Shown here piece by piece: positions 1-6,618 of a stretch of 9,365 nucleotides of DNA. The position numbers and the translations under genes are program-made. Every line of letters begins with the position of its first letter. Within the stretch, counting starts at the first letter, position 1. The stretch is from Bacteroidota bacterium (GTDB taxonomy: Bacteria > Bacteroidota > Bacteroidia > Flavobacteriales > Weeksellaceae). Where the stretch lies: assembly GCA_018266965.1 (NCBI GenBank), contig JAFDZJ010000319.1, forward strand, positions 1 to 9,365, in the 5' to 3' direction. The notes beneath the pieces were generated by a model that was not told the DNA's origin, searched no databases, and saw only the letters and a list, made by a program, of their open reading frames with translations.

Positions 1-1538
1 TACCAAGGAGAGAAATTCATATATCCTTTGATACCTACTACATAAACCCCAGTAGTTGGAGCAACGAAATTTCCAGAAATTTTTTGGTAATCTCCATTAA
101 TAATTCCTGTTGCAGGAGCAATAACATTGGTCATGGCTGCTGCAGAAGCAGAAGTACCATAAGAAATAGAAACATTGGAATTAGCTGCTGTTGCACCATC
201 TTGTCTTGCGTAAGCTTTTACCTGATAAGCAGTACCACCAGTTAATTGTATTGGTATAAACAACCATCTTTCGTTACCATAACCTAGGAAAGCATCCCAG
301 TTACCAGTTCTTGGACTTCTGTTGTAATCGGTAAATGTATTGTTAGCTTTCCAAGTTCCGGTAGTACCATTAATTCCTTCTTGAGCCAAACAACCTCCAA
401 TAGTTGTATTGTGAGTATATCCGGATTCAAATCCTTCAAAATAAGGAACGGTATAAGGATTACACATCGTCATAAAACTTCTTTCCGTGCAAGAATTAGA
501 ATTGATAGTAGCATTTTGCGCGTTTACCGTATAATAATATTGTGTAGAAGTTGCAAGAGGTGTTGCAAAGGTATAAGAAGTAACATTACCAATATTAACA
601 CCCGCCATAATATCACTTGCACCTGCAGAAGAACCAACAGTAAGGGTATAGCTTGTAGCACCTGTAACAGCAGTCCAAGAAATAGTTGGTGTTAGCGATT
701 GTCCATTTGCACCATTAGCAGGAGCAGTTACAGAAGGACAGAAAGTAAGTGTCGTAATCTTACCACCGTAAAACCACATACTGTAACTGGAAGAAGAGCA
801 TTTGGATCTAACCCAAATATAATATTCTGTTGATGGTTGCAGATTGGATATCGTTTGTGTAACCCCTGTAATCCCAGTAATACTAGGGACAGTACTAGCA
901 TCAGCAGGAGCGTTGGAAGTAGTATAATAAATTTCGTATCCATTGGCAGGATTAGAACTGGAGGCAGTCCAAGCAACATCTACTGAAGTAGAAGTAACAT
1001 TGGTATTGGTAACAGCAGTAGGACTCACACAACTAGGAGGCGAAGTAACTACCAATTTATAATCTTGTGTTTCTCCCCAACCATCGGTATTACAAGGGAT
1101 TGGGTCGGAAGAATACCTATCTCCCACACGCATACGATAAGTTCCCGGAACTACAGAACCTGGAATAATGATAGTACCGTTAGTAGTCTCATTAACAGAC
1201 GCTGCTGCACTTACTGTTTCAGTGGCATCATTTGCAAAAGTACCATCGTTGTTGAAGTCCACCCAAATTTTTACTTTTTGGCTACCAAAAGCATGGGTAA
1301 TTTCATAGGAATAAGGAACTCCTGCTTGTAAAGTAATAGTCTTTGTGTCATAAAAATCTCCGTAAGCACCCGGCGAACAACCCGTATTAGGATCGGAAAA
1401 AGCTGCAGATGGAATAGAAAACGAGTCTATCTCGTCACCATCCGAACACCCGTAAGTATAGACGGGTGTACAATAAGTCTGAGCACTCAGCTGGAAAGCC
1501 GTCAGCATAAGTGCTGCTAAATAATAAAATCTCTTCAT
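1..1538 (-). CDS. Secreted GEVED / fibronectin type III multidomain protein, C-terminus beyond the window
   Basis: The reading frame is open from the ATG at 1536-1538 to the left edge, giving 512 residues without a stop, so the gene is partial at its C-terminus. Residues 1-20 form a signal peptide: Lys-Arg, a hydrophobic core, then a SAQ cleavage site. Residues about 21-165 match a GEVED domain, with the acidic motif IWVDFNNDGTF (91-101) and the closing GETQDYKL (155-162). Two fibronectin-III-like beta domains follow (about 168-256 and 257-358), each opening with a cysteine-proline-type linker. From about 359 the segment PYFEGFES begins a jelly-roll (cleaved-adhesin/MAM-like) domain that is still open at the edge. 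This architecture is typical of flavobacterial exported or surface proteins, often type IX secretion cargo. A C-terminal sorting domain would lie outside the window, so that route is inferred. No catalytic domain is visible yet; an adhesin or a peptidase upstream module both remain possible. The gene is monocistronic at its 5' end, behind the rhodanese terminator. Confidence 0.9.
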   Translation of the reverse strand, partial: MKRFYYLAALMLTAFQLSAQTYCTPVYTYGCSDGDEIDSFSIPSAAFSDPNTGCSPGAYGDFYDTKTITLQAGVPYSYEITHAFGSQKVKIWVDFNNDGTFANDATETVSAAASVNETTNGTIIIPGSVVPGTYRMRVGDRYSSDPIPCNTDGWGETQDYKLVVTSPPSCVSPTAVTNTNVTSTSVDVAWTASSSNPANGYEIYYTTSNAPADASTVPSITGITGVTQTISNLQPSTEYYIWVRSKCSSSSYSMWFYGGKITTLTFCPSVTAPANGANGQSLTPTISWTAVTGATSYTLTVGSSAGASDIMAGVNIGNVTSYTFATPLATSTQYYYTVNAQNATINSNSCTERSFMTMCNPYTVPYFEGFESGYTHNTTIGGCLAQEGINGTTGTWKANNTFTDYNRSPRTGNWDAFLGYGNERWLFIPIQLTGGTAYQVKAYARQDGATAANSNVSISYGTSASAAAMTNVIAPATGIINGDYQKISGNFVAPTTGVYVVGIKGYMNFSPW

Positions 1539-1826
1539 TGTATAATATTTTAAATTATCAAGCTAAATTAAAAAAAAATTAAAAGCAAAAGGATATTTAT
1601 TTAATTTATTTTAAAAAAACAAAAAATCCTATAAAAAATCAATACAAAGAAGAACTATTTCATATAGGAATTTCAAACATATACAAGAGATTGTATAAAA
1701 ATAATAATACAGAGCTAAATAAGAATTAGAAAATAAAAATTTTCTATTTTTCCAACTTTAAAGAAAATGAAAATTTAAAATAGTGAACATTTCATTATAA
1801 AATTTCATTAAAAATACCTTAATAAA
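1539..1826. other. AT-rich intergenic spacer upstream of the GEVED/FN3 gene
   Basis: There is no plausible coding region here. The stretch is very AT-rich, with many A and T runs. It contains a possible -7 element for the minus-strand secreted-protein gene (1674-1681). A 7-bp inverted repeat, TCCTATA (1627-1633) and TATAGGA (1663-1669), has its right arm near the predicted transcription start and could be an operator or a leader hairpin. An AT-only hairpin lies at 1728-1745. Nothing else recognisable is seen. Confidence 0.6.
1674..1681 (-). promoter_or_regulatory. Candidate Bacteroidota -7 element for the GEVED/FN3 gene
   Basis: On the minus strand this reads TATGTTTG, an exact fit to TAnnTTTG. 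Transcription would start near 1668, giving a leader of about 130 nt. No TTG -33 element sits at the usual 17-23 nt spacing. In such AT-rich DNA a chance match is possible. Confidence 0.35.
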
Positions 1827-1860
1827 AAATTCCCTTTCTATTTTTATAAAAAGGGAATTT
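1827..1860 (-). terminator. Intrinsic terminator of the rhodanese gene
   Basis: A perfect 11-bp inverted repeat (AAATTCCCTTT at 1827-1837, AAAGGGAATTT at 1850-1860) begins 5 nt after the rhodanese stop. Read on the minus strand, the stem ends in a run of T residues, as in a rho-independent terminator. It should insulate the downstream secreted-protein gene from rhodanese transcription. Confidence 0.85.
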
Positions 1861-1865
1861 AATGG

Positions 1866-2150
1866 TTACAAACTTTCGATTACAGATTTCAAATGGGCAA
1901 AACCGCCTCCATTGTATCCGTTTTTCAAACCATTGGCTTCTAAAAACTCCAAAGCCCTTCCGCTTCTATTTCCACTTTTACAGAAAAGCACAACAGGATT
2001 TTCCAAAGATAAAATCTCTTCTTTTCGTTCTTCAATTTCACCCAATGGGATATTGATAGCATTGTCAAATTCGCCGTCCATTTCTAACTCCATAGGCTCT
2101 CGAACATCTACAAGCGAGTAATTTCCTGATTTTAAAATGTCTTCTAACAT
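1866..2150 (-). CDS. Single-domain rhodanese-like protein (sulfurtransferase)
   Basis: This 94-residue protein consists of one rhodanese homology domain and little else. The N-terminal signature has Asp15, Arg17 and Glu18 in VDVREPMELE, followed by NAINIPL (30-36). The active-site loop CKSGNRSG (57-64) contains the catalytic Cys57, which would carry the persulfide. Arg62 and Gly60 of the loop are as in active GlpE/PspE-type enzymes, so it is probably catalytically competent. It has no signal peptide or membrane segment and is expected in the cytoplasm. Family members transfer sulfane sulfur from thiosulfate or from protein persulfides; the physiological donor and acceptor cannot be read from the sequence. 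It is a single gene, with an exact -7 element 20 nt upstream and a strong terminator immediately downstream. The ATG at 2148-2150 gives a normal N-terminus for the family. Confidence 0.92.
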   Translation of the reverse strand: MLEDILKSGNYSLVDVREPMELEMDGEFDNAINIPLGEIEERKEEILSLENPVVLFCKSGNRSGRALEFLEANGLKNGYNGGGFAHLKSVIESL

Positions 2151-2170
2151 GATTGTATATTTTAAGTCTT

Positions 2171-2178
2171 CAAAAATA
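2171..2178 (-). promoter_or_regulatory. Candidate -7 element of the rhodanese gene
   Basis: On the minus strand this reads TATTTTTG, an exact TAnnTTTG. It ends 20 nt before the start codon, so the leader would be about 15 nt. No TTG is found at the 17-23 nt spacing; the nearest TTG is 11 nt upstream of the element. Confidence 0.45.
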
Positions 2179-2235
2179 AAACATTAATACAAATTATAAA
2201 AAGGATTTTTTCAGTAAATTTAATATTGGATAACT

Positions 2236-2293
2236 TGTTGTGTGTTTGGAGAATATTTTCAATAATTTAATTTATAATCGAAAACACACAACA
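2236..2293. repeat. 12-bp perfect inverted repeat with 34-nt spacer
   Basis: TGTTGTGTGTTT (2236-2247) is exactly complementary to AAACACACAACA (2282-2293). The repeat is not followed by a T run on either strand, so it does not look like an intrinsic terminator. It lies between two divergent genes, about 60 nt above the rhodanese -7 element and about 160 nt above the transaldolase one. An operator pair, an RNA hairpin, or the ends of a tiny decayed element are all possible. Confidence 0.6.
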
Positions 2294-2450
2294 GGTAAGG
2301 ATAAATTTCTTTTGCTTTTCTAACTACCTCATTTATTTCAATGGATTTTATGGAAATTTTTTCTTTAAAATGAACAATTACAAAACTTCTAAAAAAATTT
2401 AAAAACAAATGATTGCTCAATTTTAGCAAAAAAGAAACATTTTGATTTAT

Positions 2451-2458
2451 TATCTTTG
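2451..2458 (+). promoter_or_regulatory. -7 element of the transaldolase gene
   Basis: TATCTTTG fits TAnnTTTG exactly and ends 14 nt before the ATG. Transcription is expected to begin around 2464, leaving a leader of only about 8-10 nt. No clear TTG is seen 17-23 nt upstream; the nearest candidate at 2413-2415 is too far away. Confidence 0.55.
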
Positions 2459-2472
2459 CAAAAAGTATATTT

Positions 2473-3126
2473 ATGAAATTTTTTATAGACACCGCAAATC
2501 TTGAGCAAATAAAAGAAGCCAAAGATTTAGGAATTTTAGATGGGGTAACAACCAACCCATCTCTTATGGCAAAAGAAGGCATTGCTGGTACTAATGCTAT
2601 CATGCAACATTATAAAACAATCTGCGAAATTGTCGATGGCGATATTTCGGCAGAAGTACTCTCTACCACTTATGAAGAAATGATAAAAGAAGGGGAAGAA
2701 CTTGCCTCTATACATCCTAATATTGTGGTAAAAATTCCAATGATAAAAGATGGGATAAAAGCTCTGAAATATTTTTCGGACAGAGGAATAAAAACCAATT
2801 GTACCCTTATTTTTTCTGCAGGACAAGCCTTGTTAGCAGCAAAAGCAGGAGCAACTTATGTTTCTCCATTTTTAGGGAGATTGGACGATATTTCCACCGA
2901 TGGATTGATGTTAATAGAAGAAATCCGTGAGATATTCGACAATTATGGTTATACAACCCAGATATTAGCTGCATCAATAAGGCACTCTATGCACATCATC
3001 AACTGTGCGAAGATTGGTGCAGATGTCATTACATCTCCTTTGGCTCCAATTTTGAGTTTACTAAAACATCCACTTACCGATAGTGGACTTGCTCAATTTG
3101 TTGAAGACTCCAAGAAAATGATGTAA
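2473..3126 (+). CDS. tal: Transaldolase, small (TalC/FSA-like) subfamily
   Basis: This 217-residue (alpha/beta)8 barrel belongs to the short transaldolase subfamily (about 212-220 residues). It interconverts sedoheptulose-7-phosphate plus glyceraldehyde-3-phosphate with erythrose-4-phosphate plus fructose-6-phosphate, in the non-oxidative pentose phosphate pathway of the cytoplasm. Asp6 opens the first strand (FFIDTAN), Asn28 lies in VTTNPS, and the Schiff-base lysine is Lys87 in VVKIP. Two positions separate true transaldolases from fructose-6-phosphate aldolases. This protein has Glu61 (SAEVLST) where E. coli FsaA has Gln59, and Phe133 (SPFLGR) where FsaA has Tyr131. Both choices are the transaldolase type. 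The gene is flanked by its own -7 element and its own terminator, so it appears monocistronic. The start is fixed by the conserved N-terminal strand beginning directly at the ATG. Confidence 0.95.
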   Translation: MKFFIDTANLEQIKEAKDLGILDGVTTNPSLMAKEGIAGTNAIMQHYKTICEIVDGDISAEVLSTTYEEMIKEGEELASIHPNIVVKIPMIKDGIKALKYFSDRGIKTNCTLIFSAGQALLAAKAGATYVSPFLGRLDDISTDGLMLIEEIREIFDNYGYTTQILAASIRHSMHIINCAKIGADVITSPLAPILSLLKHPLTDSGLAQFVEDSKKMM

Positions 3127-3155
3127 TTGGTACAAAATTCTCATTTTAACGAATC

Positions 3156-3184
3156 AATACTCGGACAATTTCCGAGTATTTTTC
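3156..3184 (+). terminator. Intrinsic terminator of the transaldolase gene
   Basis: A perfect 10-bp stem, AATACTCGGA (3156-3165) and TCCGAGTATT (3171-3180), encloses a 5-nt loop and is followed by a T run. It starts 29 nt after the transaldolase stop and separates that gene from the tRNA promoter. Confidence 0.88.
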
Positions 3185-3256
3185 ATTTAAAACAAAACAC
3201 AAACAATTGTATTACAACACTATAAACAATAAATAATATTTTTTTGTATTTTTCTC

Positions 3257-3286
3257 TTGTCAATATCAGTATTAGTTGTATATTTG
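3257..3286 (+). promoter_or_regulatory. Complete Bacteroidota promoter of the tRNA-fMet gene
   Basis: TTG (-33 element, 3257-3259) and TATATTTG (-7 element, 3279-3286) are separated by 19 nt, matching TTG-N17-23-TAnnTTTG. The expected transcription start, around 3292, is about 6 nt upstream of the mature tRNA 5' end. It is the only promoter in the window with both elements fully matching. Confidence 0.75.
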
Positions 3287-3297
3287 CACCACAATAT

Positions 3298-3370
<73 letters not shown>

Positions 3371-3376
3371 CTAATG

Positions 3377-3409
3377 AAAGAGAGTTGCAAACTGCAATTC
3401 TCTTTTTTT
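3377..3409 (+). terminator. Intrinsic terminator of the tRNA-fMet gene
   Basis: The stem pairs AGAGAGTTGC (3379-3388) with GCAATTCTCT (3394-3403), with one G-U pair and a 5-nt loop, extendable by two A-T pairs. A run of seven T residues (3403-3409) follows. It begins 7 nt after the mature tRNA end. Confidence 0.85.
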
Positions 3410-3480
3410 ATTTTTAAAAAAGATAGACTGACCATCAATTTTGGTAAAATGTTTTAGTAAAAATAATGTTTCTATATCTA

Positions 3481-3516
3481 AAAAAAAATGGCACAAAGTC
3501 TATTGCCTTGTGCCAA
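3481..3516 (-). terminator. Intrinsic terminator of tyrS
   Basis: On the minus strand an 8-bp GC-containing stem (arms 3489-3496 and 3508-3515, sequence TGGCACAA / TTGTGCCA) is followed by eight T residues, the complement of the A run 3481-3488. It lies about 47 nt past the tyrS stop and stops transcription before it meets the tRNA gene coming from the other side. Confidence 0.85.
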
Positions 3517-3562
3517 TGTATATTTGAATAAATACTAAAATAATATTATACCCATCTTTCGA

Positions 3563-4858
3563 TTAGATCAATTTTAGTATAAAATAGCTTTTTTTTCCTT
3601 TTTGTAACAAAAGAAACTTCCCATTGATAAGATTGTTTTCTTGAGCCACAAAGTCTTCGGTTACTTTTTGTTTGTTTACGGATATTGCATTTCCTTGTAA
3701 TTCCCTTTTTGCTTCGCCTTTGGATTTCAAAAAGCCGGATTTTTCGGAAAGCAATTCTATAATGTTTTCTCCTATAACTTCGGATTTGGAAATTTCTTTT
3801 TGTGGCACACCTCCAAATATATCCAAAAAAGTTTCCTCTTCTAATCCTACCAAATCTTCTTCGGTGGATTTTCCGAACAATATTTCCGATGCTTTCAGAG
3901 CTTTGTTGTACTCGTCGTTTCCATGTACCCAAACGGTAACTTCTTCGGCAAGTTTTTTTTGCAACTTTCTTTCGTGAGGAGCCAAATTGTGTTCCGTAAC
4001 CAAATTTTCTATGGTTGATTTGTCAAGGAAAGTATAGAATTTTATAAATCTTTCGGCATCGACATCGGTGGCATTTAGCCAAAATTGATAAAATCTGTAG
4101 GGTGTCGTTTTTTTCTTGTCCAGCCAATAATTTTCTCCACTTTCGGACTTTCCAAATTTGGTTCCATCTGCTTTGGTTATCAAAGGAATGGTAAGTGCAA
4201 ACGCTTCTCCCTGTGCTTTCCTACGGATAAGTTCGGTTCCGGTAGTAATATTTCCCCATTGATCGGTACCTCCCATCTGTAGTTTTACTCCCTCATTTTG
4301 GTAAAGATGCAAGAAATCATATCCTTGCAACAATTGGTAAGAAAATTCGGTAAAACTCATACCTTCGGCACCACCTTCTCCGGAAAACCTTCTTTTCACG
4401 GAATCTTTTGCCATCATATAATTCACGGTGATATTTTTTCCTATATCCCTGATGAATGATAGGAAAGAAAATTCTTTCATCCAATCGTAATTGTTTACCA
4501 ATACTGCTGCATTCGGTTCGTTGCCATCAAATTTTAGGAATCTGGACAATTGATTTTTCAAACAATCAACGAAATAATTGAGCGTTTCTTCGTCCAGCAC
4601 ATTTCTTTCCGAAGATTTTCCAGATGGATCGCCAATCATTCCGGTAGCTCCACCTACCAATGCCATTGGCTTGTGTCCATGGAGTTGAAAATGAGCCAAA
4701 ATCTTAATTTGTACCAGACTTCCAATATGTAGAGAGTCGGCTGTTGGATCAAATCCTATGTAGGCGGTAGTCATTTCTTTATTGAGTTGTTCTTCGGTTC
4801 CGGGCATCATGTCTGCATACAAACCTCGCCATTTGAGTTCCTCTATAAAAGGGTTCAT
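3563..4858 (-). CDS. tyrS: Tyrosyl-tRNA synthetase
   Basis: This 431-residue cytoplasmic class I synthetase attaches tyrosine to tRNA-Tyr using ATP. The Rossmann catalytic domain carries HIGS (44-47) as the HIGH motif, the tyrosine-pocket residues Tyr174, Gln178 and Asp181 in YQLLQGYDF, the QMGGTDQWGNI strand (194-204), and KFGKS (234-238) as the KMSKS loop. The C-terminal 70 or so residues form an S4-type RNA-binding domain (SKGEAKRELQ...ISVNKQKV). The frame is open for another 21 codons upstream, to 4921. The start at 4858 is preferred because MNPFIEELKWRGL is the family's normal N-terminus, and the upstream extension is low-complexity and would run over the -7 element. The gene appears monocistronic, with its own -7 element and terminator, and converges on the tRNA-fMet gene. 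Confidence 0.96.
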   Translation of the reverse strand: MNPFIEELKWRGLYADMMPGTEEQLNKEMTTAYIGFDPTADSLHIGSLVQIKILAHFQLHGHKPMALVGGATGMIGDPSGKSSERNVLDEETLNYFVDCLKNQLSRFLKFDGNEPNAAVLVNNYDWMKEFSFLSFIRDIGKNITVNYMMAKDSVKRRFSGEGGAEGMSFTEFSYQLLQGYDFLHLYQNEGVKLQMGGTDQWGNITTGTELIRRKAQGEAFALTIPLITKADGTKFGKSESGENYWLDKKKTTPYRFYQFWLNATDVDAERFIKFYTFLDKSTIENLVTEHNLAPHERKLQKKLAEEVTVWVHGNDEYNKALKASEILFGKSTEEDLVGLEEETFLDIFGGVPQKEISKSEVIGENIIELLSEKSGFLKSKGEAKRELQGNAISVNKQKVTEDFVAQENNLINGKFLLLQKGKKSYFILKLI

Positions 4859-4876
4859 ATTGTAAAAATTTAATTG

Positions 4877-4884
4877 CAAATATA
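4877..4884 (-). promoter_or_regulatory. -7 element of tyrS
   Basis: On the minus strand this reads TATATTTG, identical to the -7 element of the tRNA-fMet gene. It ends 18 nt before the chosen start codon, so the leader would be about 12 nt. No TTG lies at the proper upstream distance. The position supports the start at 4858 over the longer frame. Confidence 0.55.
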
Positions 4885-4921
4885 AGTCTATTCGGTGGAA
4901 AAAATAATTATAAAAGGTCAA

Positions 4922-5122
4922 AAAACCATCAAATTATAGCAACAAAGTAGAAAATCAATCTTACAATTCCGTATATTCGCCAATTATAAAATTTAATTAA
5001 AACAAAACAATTATAGATTGAAAAGCTTGAGGGCAATTGTCTTTGGAGCGATTGAACGATATAATATTGAGAATTAACAAAAAGATGATGATAAAACTTT
5101 TTGGCAAGAAAAAAAATACCGA
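4922..5122. other. Spacer between divergent tyrS and flippase genes, with possible decayed coding sequence
   Basis: The part next to tyrS is AT-rich and featureless. From about 5011 the sequence becomes more balanced in composition. In the frame of the flippase, codons from 4997 read LKQNNYRLKSLRAIVFGAIE and then RYNIEN, a TAA (5075-5077), and QKDDDKTFWQEKKYR into the flippase ATG. No ATG starts this frame. It may be a remnant of an upstream gene or chance. The same stretch also holds a candidate promoter and a 13-codon ORF. Confidence 0.35.
5018..5045 (+). promoter_or_regulatory. Possible promoter of the flippase-M16 pair
   Basis: TTG (5018-5020) is followed after 17 nt by TGTCTTTG (5038-5045), one mismatch from TAnnTTTG. 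Transcription would start near 5051, upstream of the small ORF at 5085. It is the best candidate in this spacer, but the mismatch falls at a conserved position. Confidence 0.3.
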
Positions 5123-5126
5123 ATGA
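5085..5126 (+). CDS. Possible 13-codon leader ORF overlapping the flippase start
   Basis: ATG at 5085 opens a frame encoding MMIKLFGKKKNTE, whose TGA stop (5124-5126) overlaps the flippase ATG (5123-5125) as ATGA. Such a 4-nt overlap permits translational coupling. The frame stays open upstream to 5031, without a good start codon except TTG. The peptide is short and basic and I recognise no family. There is no Shine-Dalgarno sequence, as is usual in this phylum. It could equally be chance, or the broken 3' end of a lost upstream gene. Confidence 0.2.
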   Translation: MMIKLFGKKKNTE

Positions 5127-6607
5127 GTGTAGTAGCTAGGCAAAGTTTCAAATATTCCATCATTGGATATTTGGGTTTTTTGTTGGGTATGGTTTCCTCC
5201 ATTTTTATATTTCCGAATGATTTGGAGTATTATGGAAAGTTAAGGTATATATTGCCTACCGCCCAAATGTATATGGTAATTGTAGTATTTGGATTATCTT
5301 TTTCCAATGTGTATTTTTTTGGCAGATTAAAGGAAATTGGGAAACATCAAAATCTATTGTCATGGTCTTTGTTGATGGTTGTGTTCAATTTTATTATTTT
5401 CTCATTGGGGTTTTTCATTGTATTTTCGTTGTTTCCAAATTTGAAAAACCAATCGGAACTTTGGGATTTAAAAAAGATAATTATCCCTTTGATATTGATA
5501 CTTTCGTTGTCTTCGGTATTCAACAAATATCTTTCCAATTACAAAAGGATTGTGGTACCCAATATTTTTGAAAATATCTTTCCTAAAATTGGCAATCTAT
5601 TAGCGTTTTCATTTTTCTTTTATTTTGGATTTCAAGAGCCTTATTCTTATTTTGTTTTCTTTTCTGTTTTCGTTTTAGGATTATTTGGTTATATACAGTA
5701 CACCAATAATTTAGAAAAAATATCGTTGGATTTCAGCACGGATTATCTTAAAAAAAATAAATTTTGGAAAGAAGTTTTCAGTTATAGTTTTTTTGGATTT
5801 TTAGGAAACTTGGGTAGCGTATTGGCTCTTAATATTTCCAATTACATGATTGGGGAGAATATTGGTATGGAAGAAAACGGAGTTTATAGTACTATATTTT
5901 CTATCGTACAACTTATCAGTATCCCTGCAATGGGACTTTACAATATTTCGGCACCTATTATCAGCAAACATTTTGCAACCAATACTATAAAAGAATTAGA
6001 TGTGTATTACAAAAAAACATCGTTGAGTTTATTTTTTTTGGGACTTGTTCTCTATTCTTGTATTGTTGTAGGGTTTCCATTTCTTACCAATTATATGCCC
6101 AAAGCAGGAAACGCACTATTAGAAGCTCAACCTTTGATTTGGATTATGGGATTTGCACTGCTCTTTGAGTTAGCAACTGGTTTCAATAGCCAAATAACTT
6201 CTATGTCCAAATACTATCGTTTCAATATTTTTGTAATGTTGTTTTTGGCGATACTTACCACAACGCTCAATTTGTATTTCATTCGTAAAACCAATCTGGG
6301 AATACTCGGGATAGCTATTTCTTATGCCATTTCGTTATGTGTTTTCAATATCGCTAAACTTATTTTTAATTATTATAAATTTCGGGTTTCACCATTCACA
6401 ATCGAGATGTTATATTCTGTCATATTAGCAAGTATTGCAATTTCGGTTGCTATACTTCTCCCAAACACAAGTTACAACCTCATCAATCTATTTTACAAAC
6501 CAATCATCGTATTATTACTGTTTTTCTTGGGAAATTATTTTATGAAAATATATCCGATAGGAAAATATCTGAACAAAGATTTTTTTAAAAGTCTTTTGAA
6601 ATTTTAA
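5123..6607 (+). CDS. Lipopolysaccharide/polysaccharide flippase, MOP superfamily (Wzx-like)
   Basis: This 494-residue polytopic inner-membrane protein has about 14 hydrophobic segments, roughly at 11-30, 43-66, 79-104, 117-133, 157-170, 173-192, 219-240, 253-272, 300-322, 337-357, 367-386, 391-414, 427-446 and 459-475. The length, the 14-helix count and the N-terminus (ARQSFKYSIIGYLGFLLG) fit oligosaccharide flippases of the MATE/MOP superfamily. These move lipid-linked glycans from the cytoplasmic to the periplasmic leaflet for O-antigen, capsule or other surface polysaccharides. No glycosyltransferase or polymerase neighbours are seen, so the transported glycan cannot be inferred, and this is probably a stand-alone flippase locus. 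The start is supported because the helix pattern begins about 10 residues after the ATG. The M16 peptidase gene follows after 11 nt and is probably cotranscribed. Confidence 0.88.
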   Translation: MSVVARQSFKYSIIGYLGFLLGMVSSIFIFPNDLEYYGKLRYILPTAQMYMVIVVFGLSFSNVYFFGRLKEIGKHQNLLSWSLLMVVFNFIIFSLGFFIVFSLFPNLKNQSELWDLKKIIIPLILILSLSSVFNKYLSNYKRIVVPNIFENIFPKIGNLLAFSFFFYFGFQEPYSYFVFFSVFVLGLFGYIQYTNNLEKISLDFSTDYLKKNKFWKEVFSYSFFGFLGNLGSVLALNISNYMIGENIGMEENGVYSTIFSIVQLISIPAMGLYNISAPIISKHFATNTIKELDVYYKKTSLSLFFLGLVLYSCIVVGFPFLTNYMPKAGNALLEAQPLIWIMGFALLFELATGFNSQITSMSKYYRFNIFVMLFLAILTTTLNLYFIRKTNLGILGIAISYAISLCVFNIAKLIFNYYKFRVSPFTIEMLYSVILASIAISVAILLPNTSYNLINLFYKPIIVLLLFFLGNYFMKIYPIGKYLNKDFFKSLLKF

Positions 6608-6618
6608 AAAATACAACA

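Larger units (their letters stand above)
2151..2472. other. Divergent intergenic spacer between rhodanese and transaldolase genes
   Basis: This stretch has no supported gene. It holds outward-facing -7 elements for the rhodanese gene (2171-2178, minus) and the transaldolase gene (2451-2458, plus), and a perfect 12-bp inverted repeat at 2236-2247 / 2282-2293. The rest is AT-rich and shows nothing recognisable. An open frame entering it from inside the transaldolase gene on the minus strand is not convincing. Confidence 0.6.

Noticed and set aside
381..1331. Several open frames of 80-105 codons within the first 1.5 kb on both strands
   Set aside because: They lie inside the continuous 512-codon minus-strand frame with a signal peptide and recognisable GEVED/FN3 domains, and their products are compositionally biased translations of that coding sequence in other frames.
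1728..1745. 7-bp A/T-only hairpin followed by T residues
   Set aside because: It resembles a weak terminator on the plus strand, but no plus-strand gene precedes it and such structures are expected by chance in this AT-rich spacer.
2413..2429. TTGCT/AGCAA small hairpin upstream of transaldolase
   Set aside because: The 5-bp stem has a 7-nt loop, no T run and no other supporting feature, so it is within chance expectation.
2259..2603. Minus-strand open frame of 114 codons entering the transaldolase gene
   Set aside because: It overlaps the transaldolase start, its promoter and the inverted repeat, has no recognisable motif, and its downstream half is AT-rich low-complexity sequence.
3546..3932. 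Arg/Lys-rich 128-codon minus-strand frame within the 3' end of tyrS
   Set aside because: It is an out-of-frame reading of the S4 domain coding region of tyrS, with no family resemblance.
4859..4921. 21-codon N-terminal extension of tyrosyl-tRNA synthetase
   Set aside because: The extension is Phe/Tyr/Asn-rich, unlike family N-termini, and would cover the exact -7 element at 4877-4884; the internal ATG at 4858 gives the normal start.
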